This document shows, in pieces, positions 7,518 through 14,042 of a stretch of 17,199 nucleotides of DNA. Where the stretch lies: positions 1 to 17,199 of the forward strand of contig CAYOQG010000094.1 in assembly GCA_964405925.1 (NCBI GenBank), in the 5' to 3' direction. Below the pieces are notes generated by a model. It was not told where the DNA came from, made no database searches, and saw nothing but the letters and a program-made list of their open reading frames with translations. A program made the position numbers and the translations under genes. This DNA comes from GCA-020344555 sp964405925. GTDB taxonomy: Bacteria > Planctomycetota > Phycisphaerae > UBA1845. Each line of letters opens with the position of its first letter. Position 1 is the stretch's first letter.

Positions 7518-8303
7518 GTGAGCGGGAGTAAATCCAGAATCGAGGCGATCATCCTTGGGAGCGGCACATCGCATGGCGTGCCGATGATCGGGTGCGAGTG
7601 CGCCGTTTGTACTTCCAGCGACCCACGGGACAGACGCTCGCGGCCAAGCATCTTCGTTCGGGCGGGCGACTTGAGCATTCTTGTCGACACCGGCCCCGAC
7701 CTTCGGCTTCAATGCCTCGCCAACGGAATCGACCACCTCGATGCGGTTCTGTTTACGCATCATCACGCAGATCACATCACCGGGCTCGATGATCTTCGCC
7801 GTTTCAACTGGATCACCGGACGGGCCGTGCCGTTGTATGGAACTCAACGAACACTGGCCAACATCAAGAGCATGTTCCGCTACGCTTTCGAGCCGGCACC
7901 GGATTCGCCCCATGATCGGCCGGAGTTTACGCTCCACACCATCACCCACGAACCGTTCGAGATCAACGGTGAAACGATCACCCCTATCCCACTGATGCAC
8001 GGACAGCTACCGGTCCTTGGTTTTCGCTTCGGCAACTTCGCTTATTGCACGGACTGTAGCCACATCCCTGACGAATCGATGGCACTACTACAAGACCTTG
8101 ACGTGCTTGTTCTCGAAGCCGTCCGTATAAAGCCCCACCCCGCCCATTTCAATCTGGAGCAAGCCATCGAAGCCGCCCGTCGAATCGGCGCCCTCCGAAC
8201 CTATTTCACCCACATCGCCCACCAGATCAGCCACGCCGAGGTCGATCAAAACCTACCCGACTGCATCCAACTCGCCTACGACGGCTTGCGTATTACCGTG
8301 TGA
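7518..8303 (+). CDS. Metallo-beta-lactamase-fold hydrolase, PhnP-like
   Basis: A cytosolic metal-dependent phosphodiesterase-type hydrolase of the PhnP/YycJ branch. Landmarks are the opening LGSGTSHGVPMIGC, then CECAVC (a CxCxxC cluster that in PhnP relatives binds a structural metal), the strand ILVDTGPDLRLQ, the signature HHHADH with GLDDLR, PIPLMHG, and YCTDCSHIP (metal-bridging Asp), and the C-terminal HFNLEQA..THIAHQ. The substrate may be a cyclic phosphate as in PhnP, but no phosphonate genes are nearby, so the role is open. The start is GTG 7518, with AGGAA at 7505-7509 and 8 nt spacing; an in-frame TTG at 7479 would add 13 residues but has no visible ribosome binding site. The gene diverges from the parvulin gene across about 300 bp. 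A hairpin repeat begins 17 nt after its stop. Confidence 0.9.
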   Translation: MSGSKSRIEAIILGSGTSHGVPMIGCECAVCTSSDPRDRRSRPSIFVRAGDLSILVDTGPDLRLQCLANGIDHLDAVLFTHHHADHITGLDDLRRFNWITGRAVPLYGTQRTLANIKSMFRYAFEPAPDSPHDRPEFTLHTITHEPFEINGETITPIPLMHGQLPVLGFRFGNFAYCTDCSHIPDESMALLQDLDVLVLEAVRIKPHPAHFNLEQAIEAARRIGALRTYFTHIAHQISHAEVDQNLPDCIQLAYDGLRITV

Positions 8304-8320
8304 GACATGCGATCAGGTAG

Positions 8321-8339
8321 GGTGCGGCCATGCCGCGCC
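8321..8339 (+). repeat. GGTGCGGC hairpin repeat, copy 1
   Basis: GGTGCGGC (8321-8328), a CAT loop, and GCCGCGCC (8332-8339) form an 8-bp stem with one G-T pair. It is preceded by TAG and followed by AT, as in the other two copies. It lies 17 nt after the stop of the metallo-hydrolase gene, where it could also act as an mRNA 3' stabiliser. Confidence 0.65.
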
Positions 8340-8409
8340 ATCAAGCGGCCCCACAACGAGGTGTGCCCGGGGACGCACCCGAGCCTCTGTTCGTCGCCGG
8401 CCGTCGCTG

Positions 8410-8415
8410 TATACT
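8410..8415 (+). promoter_or_regulatory. -10-like box before the small gene
   Basis: TATACT matches the -10 consensus at five of six positions and lies 38 nt before ATG 8454. No good -35 is found at the expected distance (8387-8392 reads CTGTTC), so the promoter is a weak prediction. Confidence 0.3.
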
Positions 8416-8453
8416 CATCGGGGTGAACAATCCAATCCAAGGAGCAACGCATC

Positions 8454-8723
8454 ATGGCCGAGACCGACCCGTCATCACCGTCTGATTCGCCGACGCCGGA
8501 AGAGCTCAAGAGAGCGATGAAGGCGTTCAAGAAGCGTCTCAAGCTCGCCCGCCTCGACGACGAATCGAGCTTCAGCCGCGGGCCGATGTCGAGCGGCAAG
8601 TCTTCAGGCATCGTGGCAATCATGCCGCCCAATCAGTACCCCAAGGCTGTCTGGGACGAGCTGGTCGCACGCGGCAGGCTCAAGTATGCGGGTCAAGGGC
8701 TTTATCAGCTTGCGGATTCATAG
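8454..8723 (+). CDS. Small conserved-looking hypothetical protein
   Basis: The 89-residue product is not recognised. Residues 1-14 are Ser/Pro/Asp-rich and disordered-looking. A highly basic helix follows at about 15-34 (PEELKRAMKAFKKRLKLARL), then a Ser/Gly linker, and a compact C-terminal segment at 52-87 with IVAIMPPNQYP, VWDELVARGRLKY and GQGLYQL. The last part could fold as a small winged-helix-like unit and the basic helix could contact nucleic acid, but both are inference. The coding call rests on a strong AAGGAG (8439-8444) 9 nt before ATG and on a protein-like composition. It is flanked by hairpin repeats on both sides (8321-8339, 8779-8798, 8840-8859). No signal peptide or membrane segment is visible. 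Confidence 0.75.
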   Translation: MAETDPSSPSDSPTPEELKRAMKAFKKRLKLARLDDESSFSRGPMSSGKSSGIVAIMPPNQYPKAVWDELVARGRLKYAGQGLYQLADS

Positions 8724-8778
8724 GAAGCCACTGCGTCAGATTCCGGCACTCAACGCGGGCCGACTACTGAGATGGGTA

Positions 8779-8798
8779 GGTGCGGTCTTCGCGGCACC
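8779..8798 (+). repeat. GGTGCGGC hairpin repeat, copy 2 (degenerate)
   Basis: GGTGCGGT and GCGGCACC face each other around CTTC. Only the outer five pairs, GGTGC/GCACC (8779-8783 and 8794-8798), are intact. It is preceded by TA and followed by ATTCG like copy 3, which identifies it as a diverged member of the same family. It lies 55 nt after the stop of the small gene. Confidence 0.6.
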
Positions 8799-8839
8799 AT
8801 TCGTCGTTAGTCCCCCATCACCCGCAGGTCAGCGACTAG

Positions 8840-8859
8840 GGTGCGGCCCTTGCCGCACC
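8840..8859 (+). repeat. GGTGCGGC hairpin repeat, copy 3 (perfect)
   Basis: GGTGCGGC (8840-8847), a CCTT loop, and GCCGCACC (8852-8859) form a perfect 8-bp stem, followed by ATTCG. It sits just upstream of the promoter of the first ClpC-N-domain gene. Confidence 0.7.
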
Positions 8860-8909
8860 ATTCGCTACGATGGAGTACCGATAGACGTTATTGTCGCCTC
8901 GCCGGAAGA

Positions 8910-8938
8910 TTGGCAAAGGTCGGTGCCACCGTTAGACT
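8910..8938 (+). promoter_or_regulatory. Sigma70-type promoter of the first Clp_N gene
   Basis: TTGGCA (8910-8915) and TAGACT (8933-8938) are separated by exactly 17 bases. The predicted start of transcription is near 8945, about 65 nt before ATG 9012. Confidence 0.5.
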
Positions 8939-9011
8939 GCTTGCATGCAATCTCTGAACAGGCCATGCAGACTCCCGGCCTCATGCCGGTACGCCTACCG
9001 AGAGGTTTCCC

Positions 9012-9452
9012 ATGTTTGAGAGGTTTACCGATCGCGCTCGGAAGGTTCTGGCGCTGGCCAACCAGGAGGCCCAACGATTCAATCACCAATACATCGGGAC
9101 CGAACACATCCTGCTTGGGCTGGTGAAGGAAGGGTCGGGGGTCGGTGCCAATGTGCTCAAGCACCTCGATGTCGACCTCCGCAAGGTCCGACTCGAAGTG
9201 GAAAAGTTGATCAGGGCAAGTCCGGAAACGGCAATTGCGGGCAAGTTGCCCCAGACGCCACGTGCCAAGACCGTGATTCAGTACGCAATGGAAGAGGCGC
9301 GTAATCTGAATCACAACTATGTCGGCACGGAGCATCTGCTCCTCGGATTACTTCGCGAAGGAGAAGGCGTTGCGGGTCAGGTATTGACGAACCTCGGTCT
9401 TGGCATCGACGATGTCCGCGAGGGAATCATCGACCTGCTGGGACCCTCCTGA
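9012..9452 (+). CDS. Stand-alone ClpC-type N-terminal domain protein 1
   Basis: The 146-residue protein is a complete double Clp_N repeat, the adaptor- and substrate-binding head of ClpC, with no AAA+ ATPase after it. Repeat 1 covers about residues 1-70 (MFERFTDRARKVLALANQEA, IGTEHILLGLVKEG). Repeat 2 covers 82-144 (RAKTVIQYAMEEARNLNH, VGTEHLLLGLLREGEG). The acidic residues Glu31 and Glu107 occupy the GTEH positions that, in Bacillus ClpC, form the two phosphoarginine pockets; this role is inferred from family knowledge. Possible jobs are a decoy, an adaptor, or a capture subunit for a ClpC/ClpP machine encoded elsewhere. The start is ATG 9012, with AGAGG six nt upstream. A paralogue follows 113 nt downstream. 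Confidence 0.92.
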   Translation: MFERFTDRARKVLALANQEAQRFNHQYIGTEHILLGLVKEGSGVGANVLKHLDVDLRKVRLEVEKLIRASPETAIAGKLPQTPRAKTVIQYAMEEARNLNHNYVGTEHLLLGLLREGEGVAGQVLTNLGLGIDDVREGIIDLLGPS

Positions 9453-9485
9453 TCGGCGGAGGAAAAATAGGTGGCCTTTGATCAG

Positions 9486-9515
9486 TTTGCATACCCGTTC
9501 ACGTTTCCGTAGGAT
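9486..9515 (+). promoter_or_regulatory. Weak promoter candidate of the second Clp_N gene
   Basis: TTTGCA (9486-9491) and TAGGAT (9510-9515) are 18 bases apart, each matching consensus at four of six positions. If real, the second gene can be expressed separately from the first. Confidence 0.28.
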
Positions 9516-9565
9516 CAGCGGCCACGGTTTTTGCGCAGAATAACAGGGCCCGGAGGAGACTCACC

Positions 9566-10021
9566 TTGCTCGAAAAGTTCTCACGACACGCGAAGCTGGT
9601 GTTCACCATTGCGAACCAGGAGGCCCAGCGACTTGAACACAATCACGTCGGGCCGGAGCACATTCTGCTCGGACTTGTTAAGGAGGGGTCGGGGGTGGGC
9701 CCTTATGCCCTTCACGACCTCGGCATTGAACTTCGAGACGTACGCAAGGAGATCGAGAAGCACGTGGGCCAGGGGTCCGGGGCTGTGCACGTCGATGCCC
9801 TACATCAATCCCCGGAGGCCAAAGCGATAATCCAGCGGGCGGTCGACGAGGCCCGCAACCACCATGAGCACGTCGTCGGGACCGAGCACATCCTGCTCGC
9901 CCTCATGCACGACCCGCACGGAATGCCCGTCAAGGTGCTGACCAACCTCGGCGTCTCGCTCGAAAGGGTCCGCCAGGAAATACACGACTTCTTCGAGGCG
10001 GACAGCGGGAATCGTGCCTGA
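9566..10021 (+). CDS. Stand-alone ClpC-type N-terminal domain protein 2
   Basis: A 151-residue paralogue of the preceding gene with the same double Clp_N layout and no ATPase. Repeat 1 has MLEKFSRHAKLVFTIANQEA and VGPEHILLGLVKEGSG (Glu31). Repeat 2 has SPEAKAIIQRAVDEARNHHEH and VGTEHILLALMHDPHG (Glu107). The second half diverges most: the REGEG loop of protein 1 and of ClpC is replaced by HDPHG, and the tail is more acidic (DFFEADSG). The start is TTG 9566, strongly supported by GGAGGA (9552-9557) with 8 nt spacing. Both acidic pocket positions remain, so binding of phosphoarginine-like ligands is plausible, but specificity may differ in repeat 2. The gene is convergent with acpS. Confidence 0.92.
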   Translation: MLEKFSRHAKLVFTIANQEAQRLEHNHVGPEHILLGLVKEGSGVGPYALHDLGIELRDVRKEIEKHVGQGSGAVHVDALHQSPEAKAIIQRAVDEARNHHEHVVGTEHILLALMHDPHGMPVKVLTNLGVSLERVRQEIHDFFEADSGNRA

Positions 10022-10035
10022 GCACCAATCGGTGC
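10022..10035. terminator. Short hairpin between convergent genes
   Basis: GCACC (10022-10026), loop AATC, GGTGC (10031-10035) starts immediately after the stop of the second Clp_N gene. There is no U-tract, so a termination role is only suggested by position. Confidence 0.25.
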
Positions 10036-10095
10036 GCCAGAGAAGCACCCTACGCTATCTACCCTATCACTTTCGCAGCACTGTCTGTCCCGGGG

Positions 10096-10479
10096 CTACT
10101 CACCCGTTCCGATGGCCGACGCGGTGGCGTAGCGCTCCGTATGGGTGATCGAGAGCAACACGCGGGTGATGCCCTTCTCCTTACCAATGCGGGCCGTCTC
10201 GCCGGTAAGGGTGACATGAGGTTGGCCCAGGTCGTCGGGCAGGATTTCCATGTCGGTCCAGGCGATCTTGCCCCGCCAGCCAGTGCCAATCATCTTGAGG
10301 ATGGCTTCCTTGCCAGCCCAGCGCCCGGCAATGAAGGGGATGGGGTGCTTGTAACGCTGCGCGAGCTTTTGCTCCGCCGGCGTGAGCACGCGATCGAGGA
10401 AACGACGCCCGTGATTTCCCATCACCTTGGCCATGCGATCACACTCGATCAGATCGATACCATGCCCGATCACTGACAT
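10096..10479 (-). CDS. acpS: Holo-[acyl-carrier-protein] synthase
   Basis: It transfers 4'-phosphopantetheine from coenzyme A to apo-ACP, activating fatty acid synthesis. The 127-residue protein has GHGIDLIE at 5-12 (Asp9) and FIAGRWAGKEAILKMIGTG at 49-67 (Glu58), the two acidic magnesium ligands at the same positions as in E. coli AcpS. SITHTERYATASAI closes the fold. The length is normal for the trimeric AcpS family. The start is placed at ATG 10479; an in-frame GTG at 10494 would add five residues but has no better ribosome binding site. It stands alone on the minus strand, convergent with the second Clp_N gene and divergent from the methyltransferase across a hairpin-rich gap. Confidence 0.95.
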   Translation of the reverse strand: MSVIGHGIDLIECDRMAKVMGNHGRRFLDRVLTPAEQKLAQRYKHPIPFIAGRWAGKEAILKMIGTGWRGKIAWTDMEILPDDLGQPHVTLTGETARIGKEKGITRVLLSITHTERYATASAIGTGE

Positions 10480-10570
10480 GCCCCAAGCGTACACTACAGC
10501 AACCTCGATGGCAAAATGCCTTAAATGAACCGGTCACGCTCGGCCCGAGAGCATTCCCGGTTTTCGTGTA

Positions 10571-10637
10571 GCGCCACCCCTTGTGGGTGGCGCAGTCGTA
10601 CTCGGCAGAAACCCGCGCCGGGGACAAGCCCCCGGCG
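10571..10637. repeat. Compound REP-like double hairpin
   Basis: Two perfect stems stand side by side: GCGCCACCC/GGGTGGCGC (10571-10579 and 10585-10593, loop CTTGT) and CGCCGGGG/CCCCGGCG (10616-10623 and 10630-10637, six-base loop). They fill much of the gap between the divergent acpS and methyltransferase genes. The paired-hairpin layout is typical of bacterial interspersed palindromic repeats. No terminator role is expected between divergent genes. Confidence 0.55.
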
Positions 10638-10770
10638 GTACGCGATTTCCGAGTCTGCTCTGGCAAACGCCTGGGTGTCAACGTCAACCCGGGCGCGAAT
10701 GTCGAGCGCTTGCATATTGCCGCACGATGGATAAAGTCACCGGCAGCCAGAGCACGATAGGTCACGGACC

Positions 10771-11556
10771 ATGAACGGTAACCCGCCAGAACATCGAGCC
10801 GCGGAAACATTGTTCACCTCCGCCAGTTGGTATGACCTCTCGATCGATTGGGCTGCACGGTTAAAGCGCGAGATCCCTGTGTTGATCGACGTGTTTGGAC
10901 CACTTGGTGAGGGCGGTATCCTCGACGCCGGGTGTGGGACGGGCCATCAAGCTCGGGCGCTGGCTGAGCGCGGCCATCGCGTGGTCGGCGCCGACGCCAG
11001 CGAAAAAATGCTGGAGCTTGCCCGCGGATTTGCTGACACTACCTCGACACAGGTCCAGTTGATCCACTCAACCTACGCCACCCTATATGAGAAAGTCGGC
11101 GGTGGATTTGATGGGCTTTACTGCGTTGGCAATTCACTGGCGGCAGCCGGAACGGCTGACGAAGCAATGCAGGCAGTCCGGCAGTTCGCAGCATGCCTGC
11201 GAACGGGGGGTAGACTTTTCATCCAGATCCTCAACTTTCCGCTCATGCGGTCGCAGACACCCTGCGTTCGAGGGCCCCGCATCACCAACGTCGAGGGGAC
11301 AGAATATGTCTCCGTCCGCCACTTTGTGTTCAGGGATGATTTCGTCGAGGTCAACAACATCACCTTATGGAAAGACGTGACCTGGCAATTCCGCGCGCAC
11401 GCGGGCAGGTTATATCCGATCACGCCCGAAGAGCTTCATCAATGGTGTCATAAATATGGCATACATGTAGATGGCATGTGGGGAAGTTACGCCCGGGAAG
11501 CGTTCGATGTGACTTGCTCCAACGACCTGATCCTCGTGGGCACCCGCGGGTCTTAG
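10771..11556 (+). CDS. Class I SAM-dependent methyltransferase
   Basis: A 261-residue soluble methyltransferase of unknown substrate. The SAM-binding motif I is ILDAGCGTGHQARALAERGH at 50-69, followed by VVGADASEKMLELAR (Asp75, the acidic residue that usually contacts the ribose). FDGLYCVGNSLAAA at 113-126 matches the CxGNSL post-motif seen in small-molecule and glycine/sarcosine-type methyltransferases. LRTGGRLFIQILNF at 143-156 is the usual strand 5 region. The C-terminal half (RHFVFRDDFVEVNNITLWKD, LYPITPEELHQW) is the variable substrate lid. The start is ATG 10771, with only a weak AGG upstream. The stop is followed within 16 nt by a hairpin, and beyond it lies the remnant of a transporter on the other strand. 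No pathway partner is adjacent. Confidence 0.9.
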   Translation: MNGNPPEHRAAETLFTSASWYDLSIDWAARLKREIPVLIDVFGPLGEGGILDAGCGTGHQARALAERGHRVVGADASEKMLELARGFADTTSTQVQLIHSTYATLYEKVGGGFDGLYCVGNSLAAAGTADEAMQAVRQFAACLRTGGRLFIQILNFPLMRSQTPCVRGPRITNVEGTEYVSVRHFVFRDDFVEVNNITLWKDVTWQFRAHAGRLYPITPEELHQWCHKYGIHVDGMWGSYAREAFDVTCSNDLILVGTRGS

Positions 11557-11586
11557 AATTGTAGGGTCTTGGTGGGCGGTGCCCAC
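11536..11586. terminator. Nested inverted repeat at the end of the methyltransferase gene
   Basis: GTGGGCACC (11536-11544) pairs perfectly with GGTGCCCAC (11578-11586). The right part also folds alone as GTGGGC, GGT loop, GCCCAC (11572-11586). The two folds are mutually exclusive. The left arm is inside the coding end and the right arm follows the stop codon. It may terminate transcription or be a REP-like unit. Confidence 0.4.
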
Positions 11587-11589
11587 GCC

Positions 11590-12147
11590 ACGTACTGGTG
11601 CGTCGATGACCCAGCCTACATCCTCGACAACGCCGTGCGAGATAGGCCGCGAAAACCATGAACAAAACCGCGCTGATGGCCGGCGTCGCTCCAATGGCAA
11701 AACTCTCGATGGCTCCCAAGACGTGAGGCACCACGGCCAAGGCGTCGCGACCACCACGACAGCGATACCGACAAATCGCGGTGGAAGATCACGGGCTGTC
11801 CGCAATACTGCGGGACCCGCTTCGTCGAAACGGGTGGCGAGTCGCTGTGTCCCGATGCGGAAACTGTCAATCATCGTGGGGATGCTTCTGATCAGGGTGA
11901 CCAAACCCGCCGTCGCGACCGCCCCTGCGCCGGTATAGCATACGTATCGTTCCCAGACGTCCATCGCCGACATTTGTGCGATGGTGTAGACGGTCGCGGG
12001 GTAAACGGGCTGCGGTTTTGACGCGCCCCACGTAGCGATCGCCGGAATAATGACCAAGAACGAAAGCAGGCTCCCGCTGACGATGATGGTGGCCACTCGT
12101 GCCCCCAGGATATACCCGGCACCGAGCAAAGCCGCACGCATCTTCAT
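11590..12147 (-). pseudogene. Decayed fragment of an OPT oligopeptide transporter
   Basis: The first half, read from 12147, gives an intact membrane-protein segment: ALLGAGYILGARVATI, then MSAMDVWERYVCYTGAGAVA, then LIRSIPTMIDSFRIG. This matches the central part of OPT-family transporters (GVGYIIGPR..YIGAGAVAAGG..SLPTI). After DLPPRFVGIAVVVVA the frame is broken near 11740: the homologous continuation ALAVVPHVLGAIESFAIGA, ISAVLFMVFAAY is in another frame. A second shift or in-frame stop (TAG near 11610) follows, where SR and GSST remnants of the next OPT motif may be seen. Both ends of the roughly 600-residue family are missing: an in-frame stop lies just before 12147 and the sequence beyond is hairpin DNA. 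Hence a truncated, frameshifted relic; a functional short protein is unlikely. Confidence 0.75.
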
Positions 12148-12196
12148 GCCGACCTACGCTTTGGGCGGGATACGTTTGCCCGGCGTGTGGCGTGGG

Positions 12197-12215
12197 GGCT
12201 GGCGGTTCGGCAGCC
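12197..12215. repeat. Small hairpin upstream of the 70-nt element, copy A
   Basis: GGCTG (12197-12201) and CAGCC (12211-12215) pair around a nine-base loop, 17 nt before the 70-nt element. A comparable small stem precedes copy B (CGCCC/GGGCG, 13920-13924 and 13932-13936), 14 nt before it. The two may be parts of a longer repeated unit. Confidence 0.35.
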
Positions 12216-12232
12216 GATCAGACGCCCTTTGC

Positions 12233-12302
12233 ACCCCGCATCAAAACCATGGGGCTGTGCACGCACTGGTTGCCCGGTCGTCGGTTTTGATGTGGGGCTT
12301 CG
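12233..12302 (+). repeat. 70-nt inverted-repeat element, copy A (leader of SGNH gene)
   Basis: The arms CCCCGCATCAAAACC (12234-12248) and GGTTTTGATGTGGGG (12283-12297) pair at 14 of 15 positions, with the remaining pair G-T type. The 34-nt interior begins ATGGGGC and holds the palindrome GTGCAC. The element is homologous, without gaps, to 13951-14020 (51 of 70 identical). It ends 22 nt before ATG 12325, and an AAGAGGT ribosome binding site lies in that spacer. Confidence 0.65.
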
Positions 12303-12324
12303 ATGACAAGAGGTCAGACATCCG

Positions 12325-13578
12325 ATGAAACCTGGATCATCTTACGAGATCCGACTCGACGCTTGCTTGACGATCGCGTTGCGCTATCTGTTATTCGTCT
12401 GCTTCGGATGCACCCTCCGCCTGGCGGCCCATTCCTTCGGAATCGTCCTTTCGCCGTATGGAGATACCACACTGCGATACGTGCTTACGCTCCACGGCGT
12501 GGCCGTCGTCGCGGTCTGGATCCTGCGCACTGTTGCGCGAAAGACCGGGTTTGGTACGCCGATTGCCGCCAAGATGGCCCTCGCCATGGTCCCCGTCTTG
12601 CTCCTTGCTTCGATGGACCGCTTGGCACTTTTATGGCATAAACCCATTGTGGAGCAAGGTCTTTTCGTGGCCCACCCGACCCGCGGTTGGACGTCGCGCC
12701 CCGGTTGGACCGGTGTCGACGACGGAGTTTTTGTTCGGATCAATCGCCAAGGATTCCGCGGTCCCGACGTACCTTCGGGGAAAGGGGCTGACGAATATCG
12801 CATCCTCTTTCTCGGTGACTCATTGACGTTCGGACCTCGGGTCAAGGAGGAAGCCATATTCGTAACCCGCCTCGAGGCGATGTTTGCCAAGCAGGCGAAG
12901 AAGAAGCGAGTAATGGCGATCAATGCCTCTGTAGCTGCCTATTCCCCTTGGCACGAATACGATTTGCTGATTAACGATGGGCTGCCGCTCAAGCCGGACC
13001 TTGTTATTCAAATCTTCTGTTTGAATGATGTGCTGGGGAAGTTCCAGCTTGAGCAGTTTGGAGGATACTCTCGTGGCTACGAACCGGCACCGTTAACTAA
13101 GCTCGAGTGGTCAGGTTTGTATCGGGCGGCCCGTGTGTGGTGGGCAAAGGGGGTCCGGCCGGCGGATAGCTGGCTTTGGCATGTGCGCGCCGCCTATAGC
13201 GCCTCGCGACTACTGGACGACCCACATGCCGAGGACGTCCGACAAGGATGGCGGATCACTCTCGACAACATGGGCAAGATCGTCGCCGCCTCGCGGCAGG
13301 CATCCGTACCCATCGTGATCGTCTGTGCACCGCATATGGCGCAACTGACACCTGACCGGTTGGAGACGTCCCTTCCGCAAACGGAGCTGGCTGCGTTCGC
13401 CCACAACCACGGCGTCGCGTTTCTTGATCTTCTGCCTATCTTTCGCAAGTATGTGCAGGAGAACAACATCGATCCGACGGCAATGTACTACGACCCACTG
13501 CATTTCTCACCCCTGGGCCACGAGGTAGCTGCGGCTGCGATCTGCGATTTCTTAATCCAAAACCTCTTGATCGACTGA
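12325..13578 (+). CDS. Membrane-anchored SGNH/GDSL hydrolase
   Basis: A 417-residue protein with an N-terminal membrane region and an SGNH esterase or acetylhydrolase/acyltransferase domain. Hydrophobic segments at about 13-34, 50-69 and 83-104 suggest three transmembrane helices. The catalytic domain starts near 157. Block I is GDSLTFG at 164-170 with the nucleophile Ser166. The block II region is INASVAAYSPWHEY at 199-212. Block III is CLND with Asn234. Block V is DPLHFSPLGH with Asp390 and His393. The domain probably acts on a lipid, glycan or cell-envelope ester; relatives occur in exopolysaccharide acetylation and in unassigned planctomycete gene sets. No partner genes are adjacent. The start is ATG 12325, with AAGAGGT at 12308-12314. 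A 70-nt hairpin element ends 22 nt before the start. Confidence 0.88.
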   Translation: MKPGSSYEIRLDACLTIALRYLLFVCFGCTLRLAAHSFGIVLSPYGDTTLRYVLTLHGVAVVAVWILRTVARKTGFGTPIAAKMALAMVPVLLLASMDRLALLWHKPIVEQGLFVAHPTRGWTSRPGWTGVDDGVFVRINRQGFRGPDVPSGKGADEYRILFLGDSLTFGPRVKEEAIFVTRLEAMFAKQAKKKRVMAINASVAAYSPWHEYDLLINDGLPLKPDLVIQIFCLNDVLGKFQLEQFGGYSRGYEPAPLTKLEWSGLYRAARVWWAKGVRPADSWLWHVRAAYSASRLLDDPHAEDVRQGWRITLDNMGKIVAASRQASVPIVIVCAPHMAQLTPDRLETSLPQTELAAFAHNHGVAFLDLLPIFRKYVQENNIDPTAMYYDPLHFSPLGHEVAAAAICDFLIQNLLID

Positions 13579-13950
13579 CTGATGAATGCTTCTGAGGGGC
13601 CGCCTTACCGTCGGTCGATTGGCCAACATATAGTGTCCGGGTCGGCAGTAACCACAAGGATTACCACCGTCGGCATGGCTCGGAGGAGACAGGCCCCGTG
13701 TGCGGTGAGGCTCGATACCACAGACTCGTAGCCGCAGTGTCCCGTGCGACATCCGGGGGCAAGGGCGGGCCCACCGCCTCACAGGTGTTCGTCGTGGCGT
13801 CTGTAACCGTTCCAGTCCATGTCTCAGTTCGGTGTTTCTAGCCAAAGGCGTTTGGTGTAGACTGCCTCAATCGGGCCCGAGTGGCTGAGGCGTGCCCGGG
13901 AGGGCGCCCCCGTGCAGAGCGCCCGGCTACTGGGCGGGCGAATACTTCGT
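13579..13950. other. Gene-free gap before speD, part 1
   Basis: No supported gene. It holds scattered short inverted repeats, for example GTGAGGC (13705-13711) with GCCTCAC (13776-13782), and the tight stems 13894-13897/13902-13905 and 13920-13924/13932-13936 next to the 70-nt element. No terminator for the SGNH gene and no clear promoter for speD could be identified; transcription of speD probably starts within this gap. Confidence 0.4.
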
Positions 13951-14020
13951 ACCCCAGACCAAGACCATGGGGCACTGTCGACACCTGTTGCTGAGCCGCC
14001 GGGTTTGGTGTGGGGCTTCG
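13951..14020 (+). repeat. 70-nt inverted-repeat element, copy B (leader of speD)
   Basis: The arms CCCCAGACCAAGACC (13952-13966) and GGGTTTGGTGTGGGG (14001-14015) pair at 12 of 15 positions plus one G-T pair. The interior begins ATGGGGC as in copy A and contains TGTCGACA. The last 14 bases (from GTG at 14007) match copy A except none: GTGTGGGGCTTCG is identical. It ends 22 nt before the TTG start of speD, with GGGG at 14030-14033 as the likely ribosome binding site. Confidence 0.65.
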
Positions 14021-14042
14021 GCGCGGTTCGGGGTATTGAGCC

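Noticed and set aside
8321..8859. The three GGTGCGGC hairpins as a CRISPR array
   Set aside because: Copies are irregularly spaced (about 440 and 40 bases), too short and variable, and one interval contains a gene.
9012..10021. The two Clp_N genes as fragments of a broken clpC
   Set aside because: Each is a full double repeat with its own start and good ribosome binding site, and no trace of Walker motifs or ATPase domains is present between or after them.
13870..13950. CGAGTGGCTGAGG resembling the D-arm of a serine tRNA upstream of speD
   Set aside because: No T-loop or acceptor stem is found; the region instead folds as short GC hairpins next to the 70-nt element.
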